Positions 26,287 to 34,479 of a stretch of DNA of 39,796 nt are shown here, in pieces. Every line of letters starts with the position of its first letter. Within the stretch, counting starts at the first letter, position 1. A model generated the notes under the pieces. That model saw only the letters and a list, made by a program, of their open reading frames with translations. It was not told the DNA's origin and ran no database searches. Made by a program: the position numbers and the translations under genes. This DNA is from Methanococcoides sp. AM1 (GTDB lineage Archaea; Halobacteriota; Methanosarcinia; Methanosarcinales; Methanosarcinaceae), in the NCBI RefSeq assembly GCF_900774055.1, contig NZ_CAAGSW010000001.1, positions 1-39,796 of the forward strand. Direction: 5' to 3'.

Positions 26287-26694
26287 TCACTCACCATTCT
26301 CCCCTACCGGAACTTCACGTGCCAGCATGTCCGGAGTATATAGTAATTCCTCATGTGTCCACCTGATCACACCTGTGGTGTAGACCTTTGTGCTTGAAAG
26401 AGCACCGTGTGGACATTGATCAATACAGAGACCACAGAACAGGCAGTGACCGATATCAATGGCAGGGAACCATCTTGTCTTTTCACTGTCCGGACTAACC
26501 CTCGCCCTTACGATCTTTATCGCACTGTTAGGGCAGGTATTAGCACAAATTCCACAGCCTATACATTTACTTTTATCAAGTTTTTGAAGCCCTCTGAACC
26601 TGTCAGGCAACTCGGAGGGAACCTCAGGATACCGTCTGGTAATAGGGGGCTTGTAGATGTTCTTAACAGCTCTAGCAATATTTTTCAATACCAT
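26287..26694 (-). CDS. fpoI: F420H2 dehydrogenase subunit FpoI
   Basis: A 135-residue NuoI-like subunit carrying two 4Fe-4S clusters that pass electrons toward FpoB. The ligands are CIGCGICANTCP and CLFCGLCIDQCP, each the CxxCxxCxxxCP pattern. The N-terminal basic segment probably contacts the membrane arm. GTGTGATACC precedes the ATG. It is four bases behind fpoH. Confidence 0.95.
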   Translation of the reverse strand: MVLKNIARAVKNIYKPPITRRYPEVPSELPDRFRGLQKLDKSKCIGCGICANTCPNSAIKIVRARVSPDSEKTRWFPAIDIGHCLFCGLCIDQCPHGALSSTKVYTTGVIRWTHEELLYTPDMLAREVPVGENGE

Positions 26695-26698
26695 GGTA

Positions 26699-27733
26699 TC
26701 ACACTCCCAGGTAAATACCCAAAATTATTGCCCATCCAAGGTTCAATAATGATAATGGGAGAAGTCTTTTCCAGCTAAGGTCAACAACCTGATCGATCCT
26801 GAACCTTGGAACTGCCCATCTTAGCATGATGATTGTCAAAATGACAAGAGCAACCTTCAACAGGAAGTACATTGTTGGAAGCAAAATTCCCAGGATAGTA
26901 ATGTTTGTCAGGGCTGCAGGTAAATTCCAGCCACCGAGGAACAATAATACAACAAGCATTGAACCAAGGATCAGGTGGATATATTCTGCAAAGAAACCAA
27001 GACCGAATCTCATACCACTGTATTCAGTGATCCAACCTGCTACCAGTTCTTCTTCAGACTCGTTCTGGTCGAATGGAAGACGTCCCATATCGGCCATCAA
27101 AGCAACGAAGAAGACAAGGAAACCAAGAGGTTGAAGGAATATGAACCAGATCGGGCTCTGTGCCTGTGCGATCTCAACAATGTTCAGTGAACCTACCATG
27201 ATAGCTATACTTACCATAGTGATACCGAGTGGAACCTCGTATCCGATCATTCTTGCAAAGTTCCTGAAAGCACCCAGAAGTGAGTACTTGTTGTTTGAAC
27301 TGTATGCATACATGAACGCACCGATAATAGAGATAGAAGATACCGCTTCAATGTAAAGAAGACTTATATCCATCTCAGTTGCCACGATCGGGTACTCTAC
27401 ACCATTAATGACAACAGCACCGAATGGGATCGCAACAAGCATCATGAAAACAGATCCCATGAGAGCGATAGGTGCAGAAACGAAAAGCAACTTATCAGCT
27501 TTTGAAGGGATCAGATCCTCTTTGGTCATCAGTTTGATAGCATCAGCAACAAGCTGGAATATACCAAAAGGACCTACATATTTAGGACCAAGCCTGAACT
27601 GGATATCGCCTGATAGTTTACGCTCGAACCATACAACTAACATTGCACCGCCGAAAACCGCGCCGATCAAACAAAGGCCAAGTAAAGTACGGAGCCAGGG
27701 GTTGAATATAATATCAATACTTTCTGCTGACAT
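26699..27733 (-). CDS. fpoH: F420H2 dehydrogenase subunit FpoH
   Basis: A 344-residue NuoH-like membrane subunit with about eight helices that joins the hydrophilic arm to the membrane arm and forms part of the methanophenazine site. Conserved pieces are RLGPKYVGPFGIFQLVADAIKL truncated here to its core RLGPKYVGPFG, EAVSSISI, and the loop LPFDQNESEEELVAGWITEYSG core FDQNESEEEL, which lines the quinone cavity. The start is ATG 27733 behind AGGTGATTACA; the GTG at 27742 is within that ribosome site, which overlaps the fpoD stop. Confidence 0.95.
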   Translation of the reverse strand: MSAESIDIIFNPWLRTLLGLCLIGAVFGGAMLVVWFERKLSGDIQFRLGPKYVGPFGIFQLVADAIKLMTKEDLIPSKADKLLFVSAPIALMGSVFMMLVAIPFGAVVINGVEYPIVATEMDISLLYIEAVSSISIIGAFMYAYSSNNKYSLLGAFRNFARMIGYEVPLGITMVSIAIMVGSLNIVEIAQAQSPIWFIFLQPLGFLVFFVALMADMGRLPFDQNESEEELVAGWITEYSGMRFGLGFFAEYIHLILGSMLVVLLFLGGWNLPAALTNITILGILLPTMYFLLKVALVILTIIMLRWAVPRFRIDQVVDLSWKRLLPLSLLNLGWAIILGIYLGV

Positions 27734-27738
27734 TGTAA

Positions 27739-28863
27739 TCACCTGTCCGCCTCACTGGTACAACCGTCCATACTACCTGCAATAGCTGCCACATCAGCAA
27801 CAGTGGTTCCTTTTATGAGTGGAGGCAATGCCTGCATGGTCGGATAGACCGGTCCCCTTATCTTTACACGATGAGGTTTATCTGAGCCATCTGAAACGAC
27901 ATAGAAGCCCATCTCTCCACGTGGGTCTTCTACCCTGTGGAAAACATCGCCTTCAGGAACCCTCATTGTAGGGGTCCTAACACCATACAGGGAATCCTCA
28001 TAGAAGAGGGGTCCACTTGGCATCTGGTCCAGACACTGTTCTATAATGTACATGGCCTCTAGCATCTCATCGAGCCTTACTTCGATACGGGCTGCAATAT
28101 CACCGTCTGTAGCTGTGCACACCTTGAAATCAAGGTCCTTGTAAACAAGATATGGTTCATCTTTCCTTATATCAAAAGCAACACCTGTTGCACGAAGAGC
28201 TGGTCCGGATACACCCAGATCCCTTGCGGTCTTTGCCTCAAGGATACCTACACCGAAACAACGCTGCTTGTAGATCTCATCGCCATTGAACAGTCTTCTG
28301 TAGTCAGCGATCTGTTCCTTAAGACCGGCGAAGATTACAGCAGATTTTTCCTTGAATCCTTCAGGAAGATCGCCACGTACACCGCCGTACTTGAGGAATG
28401 TGTGTGTAACACGTGCTCCTGTTACCATGTCCATCAAAGTCAGAATATCTTCCCTTTCCTTGATGGTGTACATGAACATTGATACAAAGCCAATGAACTC
28501 ACCGAACTCACCCATACCAAGCAGGTGGCTCTGAAGTCTTGAGAGCTCCTCGAGGATGACCCTAATATATTGGGACCTTTCCGGAACTTCGATATCTGCA
28601 AGTTTCTCTACAGCACCAACGTATGCTTCTTCGTTGGTCATTGCTGTTAGGTAGCAGATCCTATCAACGATAGGAATACCCTGGAGATACGTCTTGTTCT
28701 CTAAAATCTTTTCAATACCCTTGTGAATGAAGCCTAACTCAATCTCAGCATCAACTACAGTTTCTCCCCTGAGCCTCAGGTTCAACCTGAAAGGTCCGGG
28801 CTGCATTGGGTGCTGTGGTCCGAGGTGGACTATCATTTCTGATGGGCCTACATTTTCATCCAT
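27739..28863 (-). CDS. fpoD: F420H2 dehydrogenase subunit FpoD
   Basis: A 374-residue NuoD (49 kDa)-like subunit, related to the large subunit of NiFe hydrogenases but without metal-binding cysteines. It forms most of the quinone (here methanophenazine) pocket with FpoB. The HLGPQHPMQPGPFRL motif near the N-terminus contributes the quinone-binding histidine. Later conserved segments are GVRGDLPEGF, SGPALRATG and DPRGEMGFYVVSDG. GTGAGGCTTAAAT precedes the ATG. It follows fpoC by 9 bases. Confidence 0.96.
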   Translation of the reverse strand: MDENVGPSEMIVHLGPQHPMQPGPFRLNLRLRGETVVDAEIELGFIHKGIEKILENKTYLQGIPIVDRICYLTAMTNEEAYVGAVEKLADIEVPERSQYIRVILEELSRLQSHLLGMGEFGEFIGFVSMFMYTIKEREDILTLMDMVTGARVTHTFLKYGGVRGDLPEGFKEKSAVIFAGLKEQIADYRRLFNGDEIYKQRCFGVGILEAKTARDLGVSGPALRATGVAFDIRKDEPYLVYKDLDFKVCTATDGDIAARIEVRLDEMLEAMYIIEQCLDQMPSGPLFYEDSLYGVRTPTMRVPEGDVFHRVEDPRGEMGFYVVSDGSDKPHRVKIRGPVYPTMQALPPLIKGTTVADVAAIAGSMDGCTSEADR

Positions 28864-28872
28864 ATTTAAGCC

Positions 28873-29349
28873 TCACACCAAATTTCTGGCAGTCGTGTTC
28901 GGGAAGCCTTCATAATCTTTTCTCAGAGGCCAATCCCCTAACAGCTCCTCTGGAAGAACAAGCTGTCTGAGGTCCGGGTGGTTGTTGAACTTAACACCGA
29001 ACAGTTCGTAAGTTTCTCTTTCGTACCAGTTTGCATTCCAATAGACAGGAACAATGGACTCGATCTCCGGAGCATCCCTTGGAAGCTTCACCTTGATGGT
29101 AAGCAACACAGGATGGTCGTATGAAGCTATGTGATAAACAACAACGATCTCGTCTTTTTTAGGATAATCTATTGCAGTTTCGCTTGAAAGATGGTCAAAT
29201 GCAAGTTCATCTTTCAGGTACTGGCAAACATCTTTGATCTTTTCAGGTTCCAGGTAAGCAGATATCCTTATGTCAGAATCTACTTTTGCGTCCGTAAGGG
29301 AATCCTGGAACTTGTTGACCAATGAATCAATAATGCTTTTTGCATCCAT
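28873..29349 (-). CDS. fpoC: F420H2 dehydrogenase subunit FpoC
   Basis: A 158-residue NuoC (30 kDa)-like structural subunit. The C-terminal signature WYERETYELFGVKFNNHPDL (about 108-127) is diagnostic, followed by PLRKDYEGFP. It carries no cofactor and holds FpoD and FpoI together. GAGGTTATATC precedes the ATG, and fpoB ends 9 bases upstream. Confidence 0.95.
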   Translation of the reverse strand: MDAKSIIDSLVNKFQDSLTDAKVDSDIRISAYLEPEKIKDVCQYLKDELAFDHLSSETAIDYPKKDEIVVVYHIASYDHPVLLTIKVKLPRDAPEIESIVPVYWNANWYERETYELFGVKFNNHPDLRQLVLPEELLGDWPLRKDYEGFPNTTARNLV

Positions 29350-29358
29350 GATATAACC

Positions 29359-29913
29359 TCAATAATCCGTCCCATGGTCCTTTTTAGCCATGATCTTCTT
29401 CTGAAGCTCAAGGAATCCCTGAAGCAGGGCTTCCGGCCTTGGTGGACATCCTGGAATAAAAACGTCTATAGGGAACAATTTGTCAATGTTCTGCACTGTA
29501 CTGTAGGATTCATAGAAAGGACCACCACTAATAGAGCAGTCACCCATGCATATTACCCACTTTGGTGCAGCCATCTGTTCCCACAGTTTCTGGAGTGCAG
29601 GAAGGTACTTCCTTGTCACGTATCCACTGATGATCATGACATCTGCGTGCCTTGGGGAATTACGTGGAATGATACCGAACCTGTCAGTATCATAGTGAGC
29701 ACAACCTGTAGCGATCATTTCCACACCACAGCAACCCATTGGCTGAGTCATGAACCATAGGGAATTTTTCCTACCCCAGTTTATTGCATCCTGTGCTTTT
29801 GTCTTTTTCAAGAAATCAGTGATAGCCATGGAAGTGGTGGTAATGACACCTGGAATCTCTTCCACGTACTCCTCCTGATCCTCTACTGGTACATTATCGT
29901 TTAATTCATCCAT
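29359..29913 (-). CDS. fpoB: F420H2 dehydrogenase subunit FpoB
   Basis: A 184-residue NuoB-like subunit that binds the terminal 4Fe-4S cluster (N2), which hands electrons to methanophenazine. The ligands are the adjacent cysteines in MGCCGVEM, the cysteine of CMGDCS and the one in PGCPPRPE. The N-terminal 30 residues are acidic and variable. The gene overlaps the end of fpoA by 13 bases, so it is read in a different frame. Confidence 0.96.
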   Translation of the reverse strand: MDELNDNVPVEDQEEYVEEIPGVITTTSMAITDFLKKTKAQDAINWGRKNSLWFMTQPMGCCGVEMIATGCAHYDTDRFGIIPRNSPRHADVMIISGYVTRKYLPALQKLWEQMAAPKWVICMGDCSISGGPFYESYSTVQNIDKLFPIDVFIPGCPPRPEALLQGFLELQKKIMAKKDHGTDY

Positions 29914-30296
29914 TTAAGAGCACCCTTCTTCCATAAGTAGGCATATCCAAACAACAAAACGAAAATGAAGATCAACATCTCAACGATCGCTGTTACCATA
30001 TCGACACCATTGCCTATGTATACCATAGCCCATGGGTAAAGGAAAAGAACTTCGATATCGAACAGAACGAATGCGATCGCATAAAGATAATACTCAACAT
30101 TGAACTGTATTCGCGCATCTCCTAACGGATCGGAACCACATTCATAGGTCGCATATTTATTAGGTGATTTGCTTCTGGGGCTTAGCAACTTGACCATAGC
30201 CATTGTTGCAGGTGGCATCAGAAGCGAAACTACAAGAAACACAGCAACCGGAATGTAACTATTGATAATATTGCTACTATCGATTATTACTGACAT
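29901..30296 (-). CDS. fpoA: F420H2 dehydrogenase subunit FpoA
   Basis: A 131-residue NuoA-like subunit with three membrane helices. The loop between helices 1 and 2 holds KYATYECGSDPLGDARIQF, including the conserved cysteine near the quinone entry. FVLFDIEVLFLYPWA is the second-helix signature. It is the first gene of the fpo operon. GGTGATTCATC precedes the ATG, and a TATA box lies about 60 bases upstream. The input subunit FpoF, which oxidises F420H2, is not in this window; in Methanosarcina it is encoded elsewhere. Confidence 0.95.
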   Translation of the reverse strand: MSVIIDSSNIINSYIPVAVFLVVSLLMPPATMAMVKLLSPRSKSPNKYATYECGSDPLGDARIQFNVEYYLYAIAFVLFDIEVLFLYPWAMVYIGNGVDMVTAIVEMLIFIFVLLFGYAYLWKKGALKWMN

Positions 30297-30318
30297 GATG
30301 AATCACCTGATGATTACT

Positions 30319-30362
30319 AATCGTAGATATTACAATCGTAGATATAGTATTCTCTATATAAC
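30319..30362 (-). promoter_or_regulatory. fpo promoter with tandem 12-base repeats
   Basis: On the minus strand AGTTATATAG (about 30353-30362) is a good TATA box. Just downstream, AATCGTAGATAT occurs twice (plus sense, 30319-30330 and 30334-30345) with a 15-base period. The transcription start expected about 25 bases after the TATA box would fall between or within the copies. This is a plausible operator or activator site; no known motif is recognised. The rest of the 281-base gap (30363-30547) is A/T-rich without a gene. Confidence 0.5.
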
Positions 30363-30499
30363 TATTTCCAAAAAAGAGTCATTCATGATAAAACATGACG
30401 ATATATAGCATAGAAAGTATACAGAATGAAAGAATAAAATAAGTAATAGATATTTCTATTTTGAGTAATAATAAACAGGATTTACAACAAATAATAGGA

Positions 30500-30569
30500 A
30501 TGATAAAAAAAGCGATCAAAAAATATTAATAAAAATAAGAATGCTGAGAAGCAGGTAACATCCTACTTC
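30500..30569 (-). terminator. Terminator between the zinc-ribbon gene and fpo
   Basis: On the minus strand GAAGTAGG and CCTGCTTC (30562-30569 and 30548-30555) form an 8-bp stem with one wobble and a 6-base loop. Several T-tracts follow downstream (about 30500-30540). It lies 8 bases past the zinc-ribbon gene stop and insulates fpo from the genes upstream. Confidence 0.65.
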
Positions 30570-30577
30570 CCCGTTCT

Positions 30578-31084
30578 TCAGACCATTTTTGGCGAGAAGT
30601 ATTTCTTTATCATTGCACCACAGTTCGAGCAGGAGATCACGAGCCATTCGCCAACTTCTTCCGATTCATACTTGTCAAAGATGGATGAGCCGCAACTGGG
30701 GCACATATAATGCTCCTTAAAGTAGTAATGATAGAACTGAGGAGTCTGCTCAAGCCAGTCAAGAACTTCATGCATGCGCTCAAAATAACGCTGTTTTGAA
30801 GGTGTCTTGCTTTCCTGAATAGCATCTTCAGCACGCTCAGTGACACCTTTTGCATATTTATGCGATTTAGAGGTTATCTTCTTGTAATCGCTTACATAGC
30901 GGGTAGTATTGTCCAGATAGTGCAGATATCCTTCATGTGCTTTTGGTTTTGAAGCATCCTGCACGGTCTTCATGAAATACTCGCCCATTACATCTTCCAT
31001 AATATCTGCACATGCAGTACAGATATTATAGCCCTCATATTGCTTATAGTCCTGATCTTCTCCGCAGATCACGCATTTTTCCAT
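30578..31084 (-). CDS. Double zinc-ribbon protein of unknown function
   Basis: A 168-residue soluble protein with two cysteine clusters. CVICG near the N-terminus with CTAC about 18 residues later forms one zinc ribbon. CPSCG and CSNCG near the C-terminus form a second. The middle (about 45-125) is highly charged and helical. The start is ATG 31084 because GGGTGTCCTAT precedes it; the GTG three codons upstream is part of that site. It is 24 bases behind the DUF22 gene, so the two are cotranscribed, and a strong terminator follows. Nucleic-acid or protein binding is a guess from the ribbons only. Confidence 0.7.
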   Translation of the reverse strand: MEKCVICGEDQDYKQYEGYNICTACADIMEDVMGEYFMKTVQDASKPKAHEGYLHYLDNTTRYVSDYKKITSKSHKYAKGVTERAEDAIQESKTPSKQRYFERMHEVLDWLEQTPQFYHYYFKEHYMCPSCGSSIFDKYESEEVGEWLVISCSNCGAMIKKYFSPKMV

Positions 31085-31108
31085 ATAGGACACCCCCTGC
31101 AGTAATTC

Positions 31109-31528
31109 TTATTTGACCAGTACAGGCTTCATAGCTTCCCTTGTGAACATGATCGGGAAGATGTTAAGTACTCCAAGCAGGTCTCCTGCACGAACCTTTC
31201 CGGTCTCCTGTCCGAAAACATAGACATATTTGATCGTTCGTGGCTTCTCAACAAGACAGTTACCTTCCTTGGAAGCTACCTTCAGGACAGAAGCTACCGC
31301 GTGGTAAGTAAAAGCACACGGAATTGCAAGAGTATCCGCATCCAGTGTGACCTCCTGGATAGCGATCTTCTTGTATTCGCCAGCACGGAGTTCTACATCC
31401 TCATCAGAGATCATCATCCCCCACTTCGCACGGGTGGCGATAGTGAATTCATAGGGTGCGGCCTTGAACTTCTTTGAAATCAATTCACCGTCTTTACGAG
31501 CTACTACTTGTATCGTTTCCGTGGACAT
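31109..31528 (-). CDS. DUF22 family protein
   Basis: A 139-residue protein recognisable as the archaeal DUF22 family from the AAPYEFTIATRAKWGMMISDE region near residues 23-43 and RAGDLLGVLNIFPI near the C-terminus. It is probably an all-beta fold, with no metal-binding cluster and no membrane segment. The function is unknown. GGTGATTTT precedes the ATG; a TATA-like TTTATACT about 30-35 bases upstream implies a very short leader. It heads a two-gene operon with the zinc-ribbon protein. Confidence 0.78.
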   Translation of the reverse strand: MSTETIQVVARKDGELISKKFKAAPYEFTIATRAKWGMMISDEDVELRAGEYKKIAIQEVTLDADTLAIPCAFTYHAVASVLKVASKEGNCLVEKPRTIKYVYVFGQETGKVRAGDLLGVLNIFPIMFTREAMKPVLVK

Positions 31529-31815
31529 AAAATCACCATAATATATGTTGGTATTTTAGTATAAATAGATTATCATTATTGTTAATGAACAATTTAAAGT
31601 TGACACTAGCAGAAGTTAAAAAAAGAATTGAACCAGGTACCCAAAATAATAACTATAAGATAATATGGCATTTCAATATTAATAATTATTTCAAGACTGC
31701 CATATAGAAAAGAGCAGATTCAAAAATGAAGCTTCAATTAATTGCTGACATATGAATTGAACAAAATCCTTTTGAGCATTGAAGGACTTAAAAGGACCAA
31801 ACTCGAGGGAAATTA

Positions 31816-31977
31816 ATGAAAGTCAATGAAAACTGTGTTGGATGTGGCCAGTGCACTGCATTTTGTAAAAAGGATGCGATCATTGTTAAAAGTAAGGCAC
31901 ATATCACAGATAAATGTGTAGAATGCGGAATATGTGCAGCATACTGCCCCATGAAAGCTATAGAGGTAGCTGAATGA
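31816..31977 (+). CDS. Small 2[4Fe-4S] ferredoxin paired with an FAD oxidoreductase
   Basis: A 53-residue ferredoxin. C7, C10, C13 and C17 (CVGCGQCTAFC), then C34, C37, C40 and C44 (CVECGICAAYCP), give two cluster-binding motifs. The second motif has the usual proline and the first lacks it (CKK). GAGGG precedes the ATG. Its stop codon overlaps the start of the FAD enzyme (ATGA), so the two are translated together and the ferredoxin is presumably the electron partner. The 287-base gap upstream (31529-31815) holds the DUF22 promoter and A/T-rich sequence; no other gene is visible there. Confidence 0.9.
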   Translation: MKVNENCVGCGQCTAFCKKDAIIVKSKAHITDKCVECGICAAYCPMKAIEVAE

Positions 31978-33245
31978 AGGTCATAGTGATAGGTGCGGGA
32001 CTTGGCGGTTTGCTAAGCGCGGCAAAATTATCAGGATCAGGATATGATGTTGAAGTCTTTGAACGCCTGCCTATGACAGGAGGACGGTTCACCAATATTG
32101 ATGTTAAAGGATACAAATTGACCACAGGCGCGCTCCACATGATACCACATGGCCCCACCGGACCATTGGCACAACTCCTCGAGGAAGTGGGCGCAGAGGT
32201 CACCATCGAGCGCGATGAAGGAATGGCTTTCATGCGCATCTTCGAAGACATTGAGAACAACATTTATGAAGACGTACCTTTTGGAAAGTTCGGAAAGATG
32301 TTCTCACTCTGGAACAGGATAAAACTTGCATTTTTCATGATGACCACCAGAAGAAATCCCCCCAGAGACTGCTCCTTTGCAGAATGGCTTTCAAAGCACC
32401 TCGATGAACCTCTTGCACATCAAATGGCAGATTCTTTCTGCGGCTGGGCCCTTAGCCTGAAAGCAGCTGATGTTCCTGTGGAAGAAGCATTTGAGATTTT
32501 TGAGAAACTATACCGCCACGGCGGTCCCGGAGTGCCGATCGGAGGCTGTAAAGCTGTTACTGATGCACTAGCGGATGTTGTCAGGAACAATGGTGGAACC
32601 ATACATACTGATAAAGAGGTCTCAGAGATCATCATCGAAGATGGAAAAGCTTCAGGCGTCATTATAGACGGTCAAAAATATCCTGCAGACCTTGTTCTCA
32701 GCAATATCGGACATAATTTCACACATGGCCTTTGCAAAGATGTTGATATTAACGAGGAACACCAGCAGTACCTGAACAAAATAAAAGTAATAAAGCCTTC
32801 TGCCGGAGTTAAGATCTGCCTTGCTGCAAATGAACCACTGATCGGACATGGAGGCGTTCTGTTCACACCCTCGGCCAGACGTGTGAATGGTATCAACGAG
32901 GTTACCAACATCGATCCTGATCTTGCACCACAAGGCAAACACCTTGTTATGGCCCACCAGACAACCCAATGGAATAGGATCCCTTATCTGGAGGATGAGA
33001 TCGACTTGGGCATAAAGGATCTTAACGAGATCTTTGCAGGCAAGGATTTCGACGTGCTCCTCACACAATCCTATTATAATGGCTGGCCTGTCAACAGGTC
33101 ATCATCAGGTTCAGACATCGGCAATACAACACCCATAGAAGGATTGTACGTAGTGGGCGATGGTGCAAAAGGCAAGGGCGGCATCGAAGTTGAAGGCGTA
33201 GCCCTTGGTGTAAAGAACACCATGAATCTCATTCTGGACAATTAA
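31974..33245 (+). CDS. Phytoene-desaturase-like FAD oxidoreductase
   Basis: A 423-residue flavoprotein of the CrtI/phytoene dehydrogenase and amine-oxidase superfamily. The FAD-binding Rossmann motif is VIVIGAGLGGLLSAAKL at 3-19, with the acidic VEVFE strand and the GGRF turn after it. The C-terminal FAD contact is GLYVVGDGAKGKGGIEVEG. It is translationally coupled to a small ferredoxin. Relatives act on isoprenoid chains or on carotenoids, but the substrate is not evident. By analogy with the ferredoxin-GGR pair at the other end of the cof cluster, a role in isoprenoid lipid or quinone-like side chains is inferred. Confidence 0.8.
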   Translation: MKVIVIGAGLGGLLSAAKLSGSGYDVEVFERLPMTGGRFTNIDVKGYKLTTGALHMIPHGPTGPLAQLLEEVGAEVTIERDEGMAFMRIFEDIENNIYEDVPFGKFGKMFSLWNRIKLAFFMMTTRRNPPRDCSFAEWLSKHLDEPLAHQMADSFCGWALSLKAADVPVEEAFEIFEKLYRHGGPGVPIGGCKAVTDALADVVRNNGGTIHTDKEVSEIIIEDGKASGVIIDGQKYPADLVLSNIGHNFTHGLCKDVDINEEHQQYLNKIKVIKPSAGVKICLAANEPLIGHGGVLFTPSARRVNGINEVTNIDPDLAPQGKHLVMAHQTTQWNRIPYLEDEIDLGIKDLNEIFAGKDFDVLLTQSYYNGWPVNRSSSGSDIGNTTPIEGLYVVGDGAKGKGGIEVEGVALGVKNTMNLILDN

Positions 33246-33486
33246 AACCTGAACATAAATCATTTTGATGGCGGAGCGCTAACCGTCAACAAAATTTTAC
33301 CATTTCTGCTCAAAGAGAACTGCCACCATCAGCATATTTCCATTATTACTTTGACCTCTGGAAACCCGGTATGATATTTTCCAACACATTTTAGTTATTA
33401 CCAAAATTTACCCTCAGGTATGATCTGCATCACAAATGTACCTTCGATTAAACTTATGTACTAATTCCTTCATTCATTCACCAATT

Positions 33487-34479
33487 ATGCCCGAATTTGT
33501 GACCTTCTCACGCAATGTTTTCATCCCTGTTACGAACATTTGCAGGAACCGTTGCGGATATTGTACCTTCAGGCGCGACCCGGACCACCCGGAAGCCCGT
33601 CTTATGAGTGCAGAAGAGATTATACAGATCCTGAAAAATGGAAAAGAAGCAGGATGTACTGAAGCGCTTTTTGTTTTTGGAGAATATGCCGAAGAGGTTC
33701 CCGAATATAGAAAGGAACTTAAAAAAATGGGCTATTCCAGCACCATTGAGTATGTCACTGAACTTTGTGAACTTGCCATCGAGATAGGAATGTTGCCGCA
33801 TACCAATGCAGGCATTCTCACCCGGCATGAACTCGAGATGTTAAAACCACTAAACGTTAGCATGGGCCTTATGCTGGAAACAACTGCAGAACTGAAAGCC
33901 CACAGTGAATCTCCCGGAAAAGCTCCTTCAAAACGGATCGAGATGATACGCACTGCCGGAGAACTGCAGATACCTTTCACAACAGGCATACTGGTAGGCA
34001 TCGGAGAAAGCATAGAGGACAGGAAGCATTCCCTGGAAACCATCGCAGCGATCCATAAAGAGTTCGGACATATCCAGGAAGTCATCATCCAGAACTTTAT
34101 GCCTAAACCGAACACACCGATGGCAGATCATGCCCCACCTGCAAAAGAAGAGATGATTCGGACAGTCTCCCTTGCGCGAGAGATACTACCGGATGATGTC
34201 TCTGTTCAGGTCGCACCAAATCTTATTAAGCCCCATATACTGATACAAAATGGAGCTACCGACCTTGGAGGAATTTCTCCCACCACCATCGACTGGATCA
34301 ATCCCGAAGCAGAATGGCCAAGTGTGATCGACCTTCAGCAGATGACAGGAGGGATACCCCTGAAGGAAAGATTACCGATATATCCACATCATATTAGGAA
34401 AGGCTGGTATAGCAACGACCTTTCTGACCTAATCGAAACACTTACCGATAAAAACGGATTCAAGAGGAAACAGCAATGA
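33487..34479 (+). CDS. cofG: 7,8-didemethyl-8-hydroxy-5-deazariboflavin synthase subunit CofG
   Basis: CofG is the radical SAM half that closes the deazaflavin ring of FO, the chromophore of coenzyme F420. The cluster ligands are C19, C23 and C26 (CRNRCGYC). Conserved TGILVGIGE and QEVIIQNFMPKP segments follow. It has 330 residues from ATG 33487, where PEFVTFSRNVFIPVTN matches family N-termini; an ATG 17 codons upstream is unlikely. A TATA-like element about 35 bases before the ATG suggests an almost leaderless mRNA. The stop overlaps the cofH1 start (ATGA). The gap 33246-33486 shows no other gene. Confidence 0.94.
   Translation: MPEFVTFSRNVFIPVTNICRNRCGYCTFRRDPDHPEARLMSAEEIIQILKNGKEAGCTEALFVFGEYAEEVPEYRKELKKMGYSSTIEYVTELCELAIEIGMLPHTNAGILTRHELEMLKPLNVSMGLMLETTAELKAHSESPGKAPSKRIEMIRTAGELQIPFTTGILVGIGESIEDRKHSLETIAAIHKEFGHIQEVIIQNFMPKPNTPMADHAPPAKEEMIRTVSLAREILPDDVSVQVAPNLIKPHILIQNGATDLGGISPTTIDWINPEAEWPSVIDLQQMTGGIPLKERLPIYPHHIRKGWYSNDLSDLIETLTDKNGFKRKQQ

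Noticed and set aside
33246-33486. TGATGGC and GCCACCATCA as a long inverted repeat before cofG
   Set aside because: The arms are short, imperfect and about 60 bases apart; no supporting signal.
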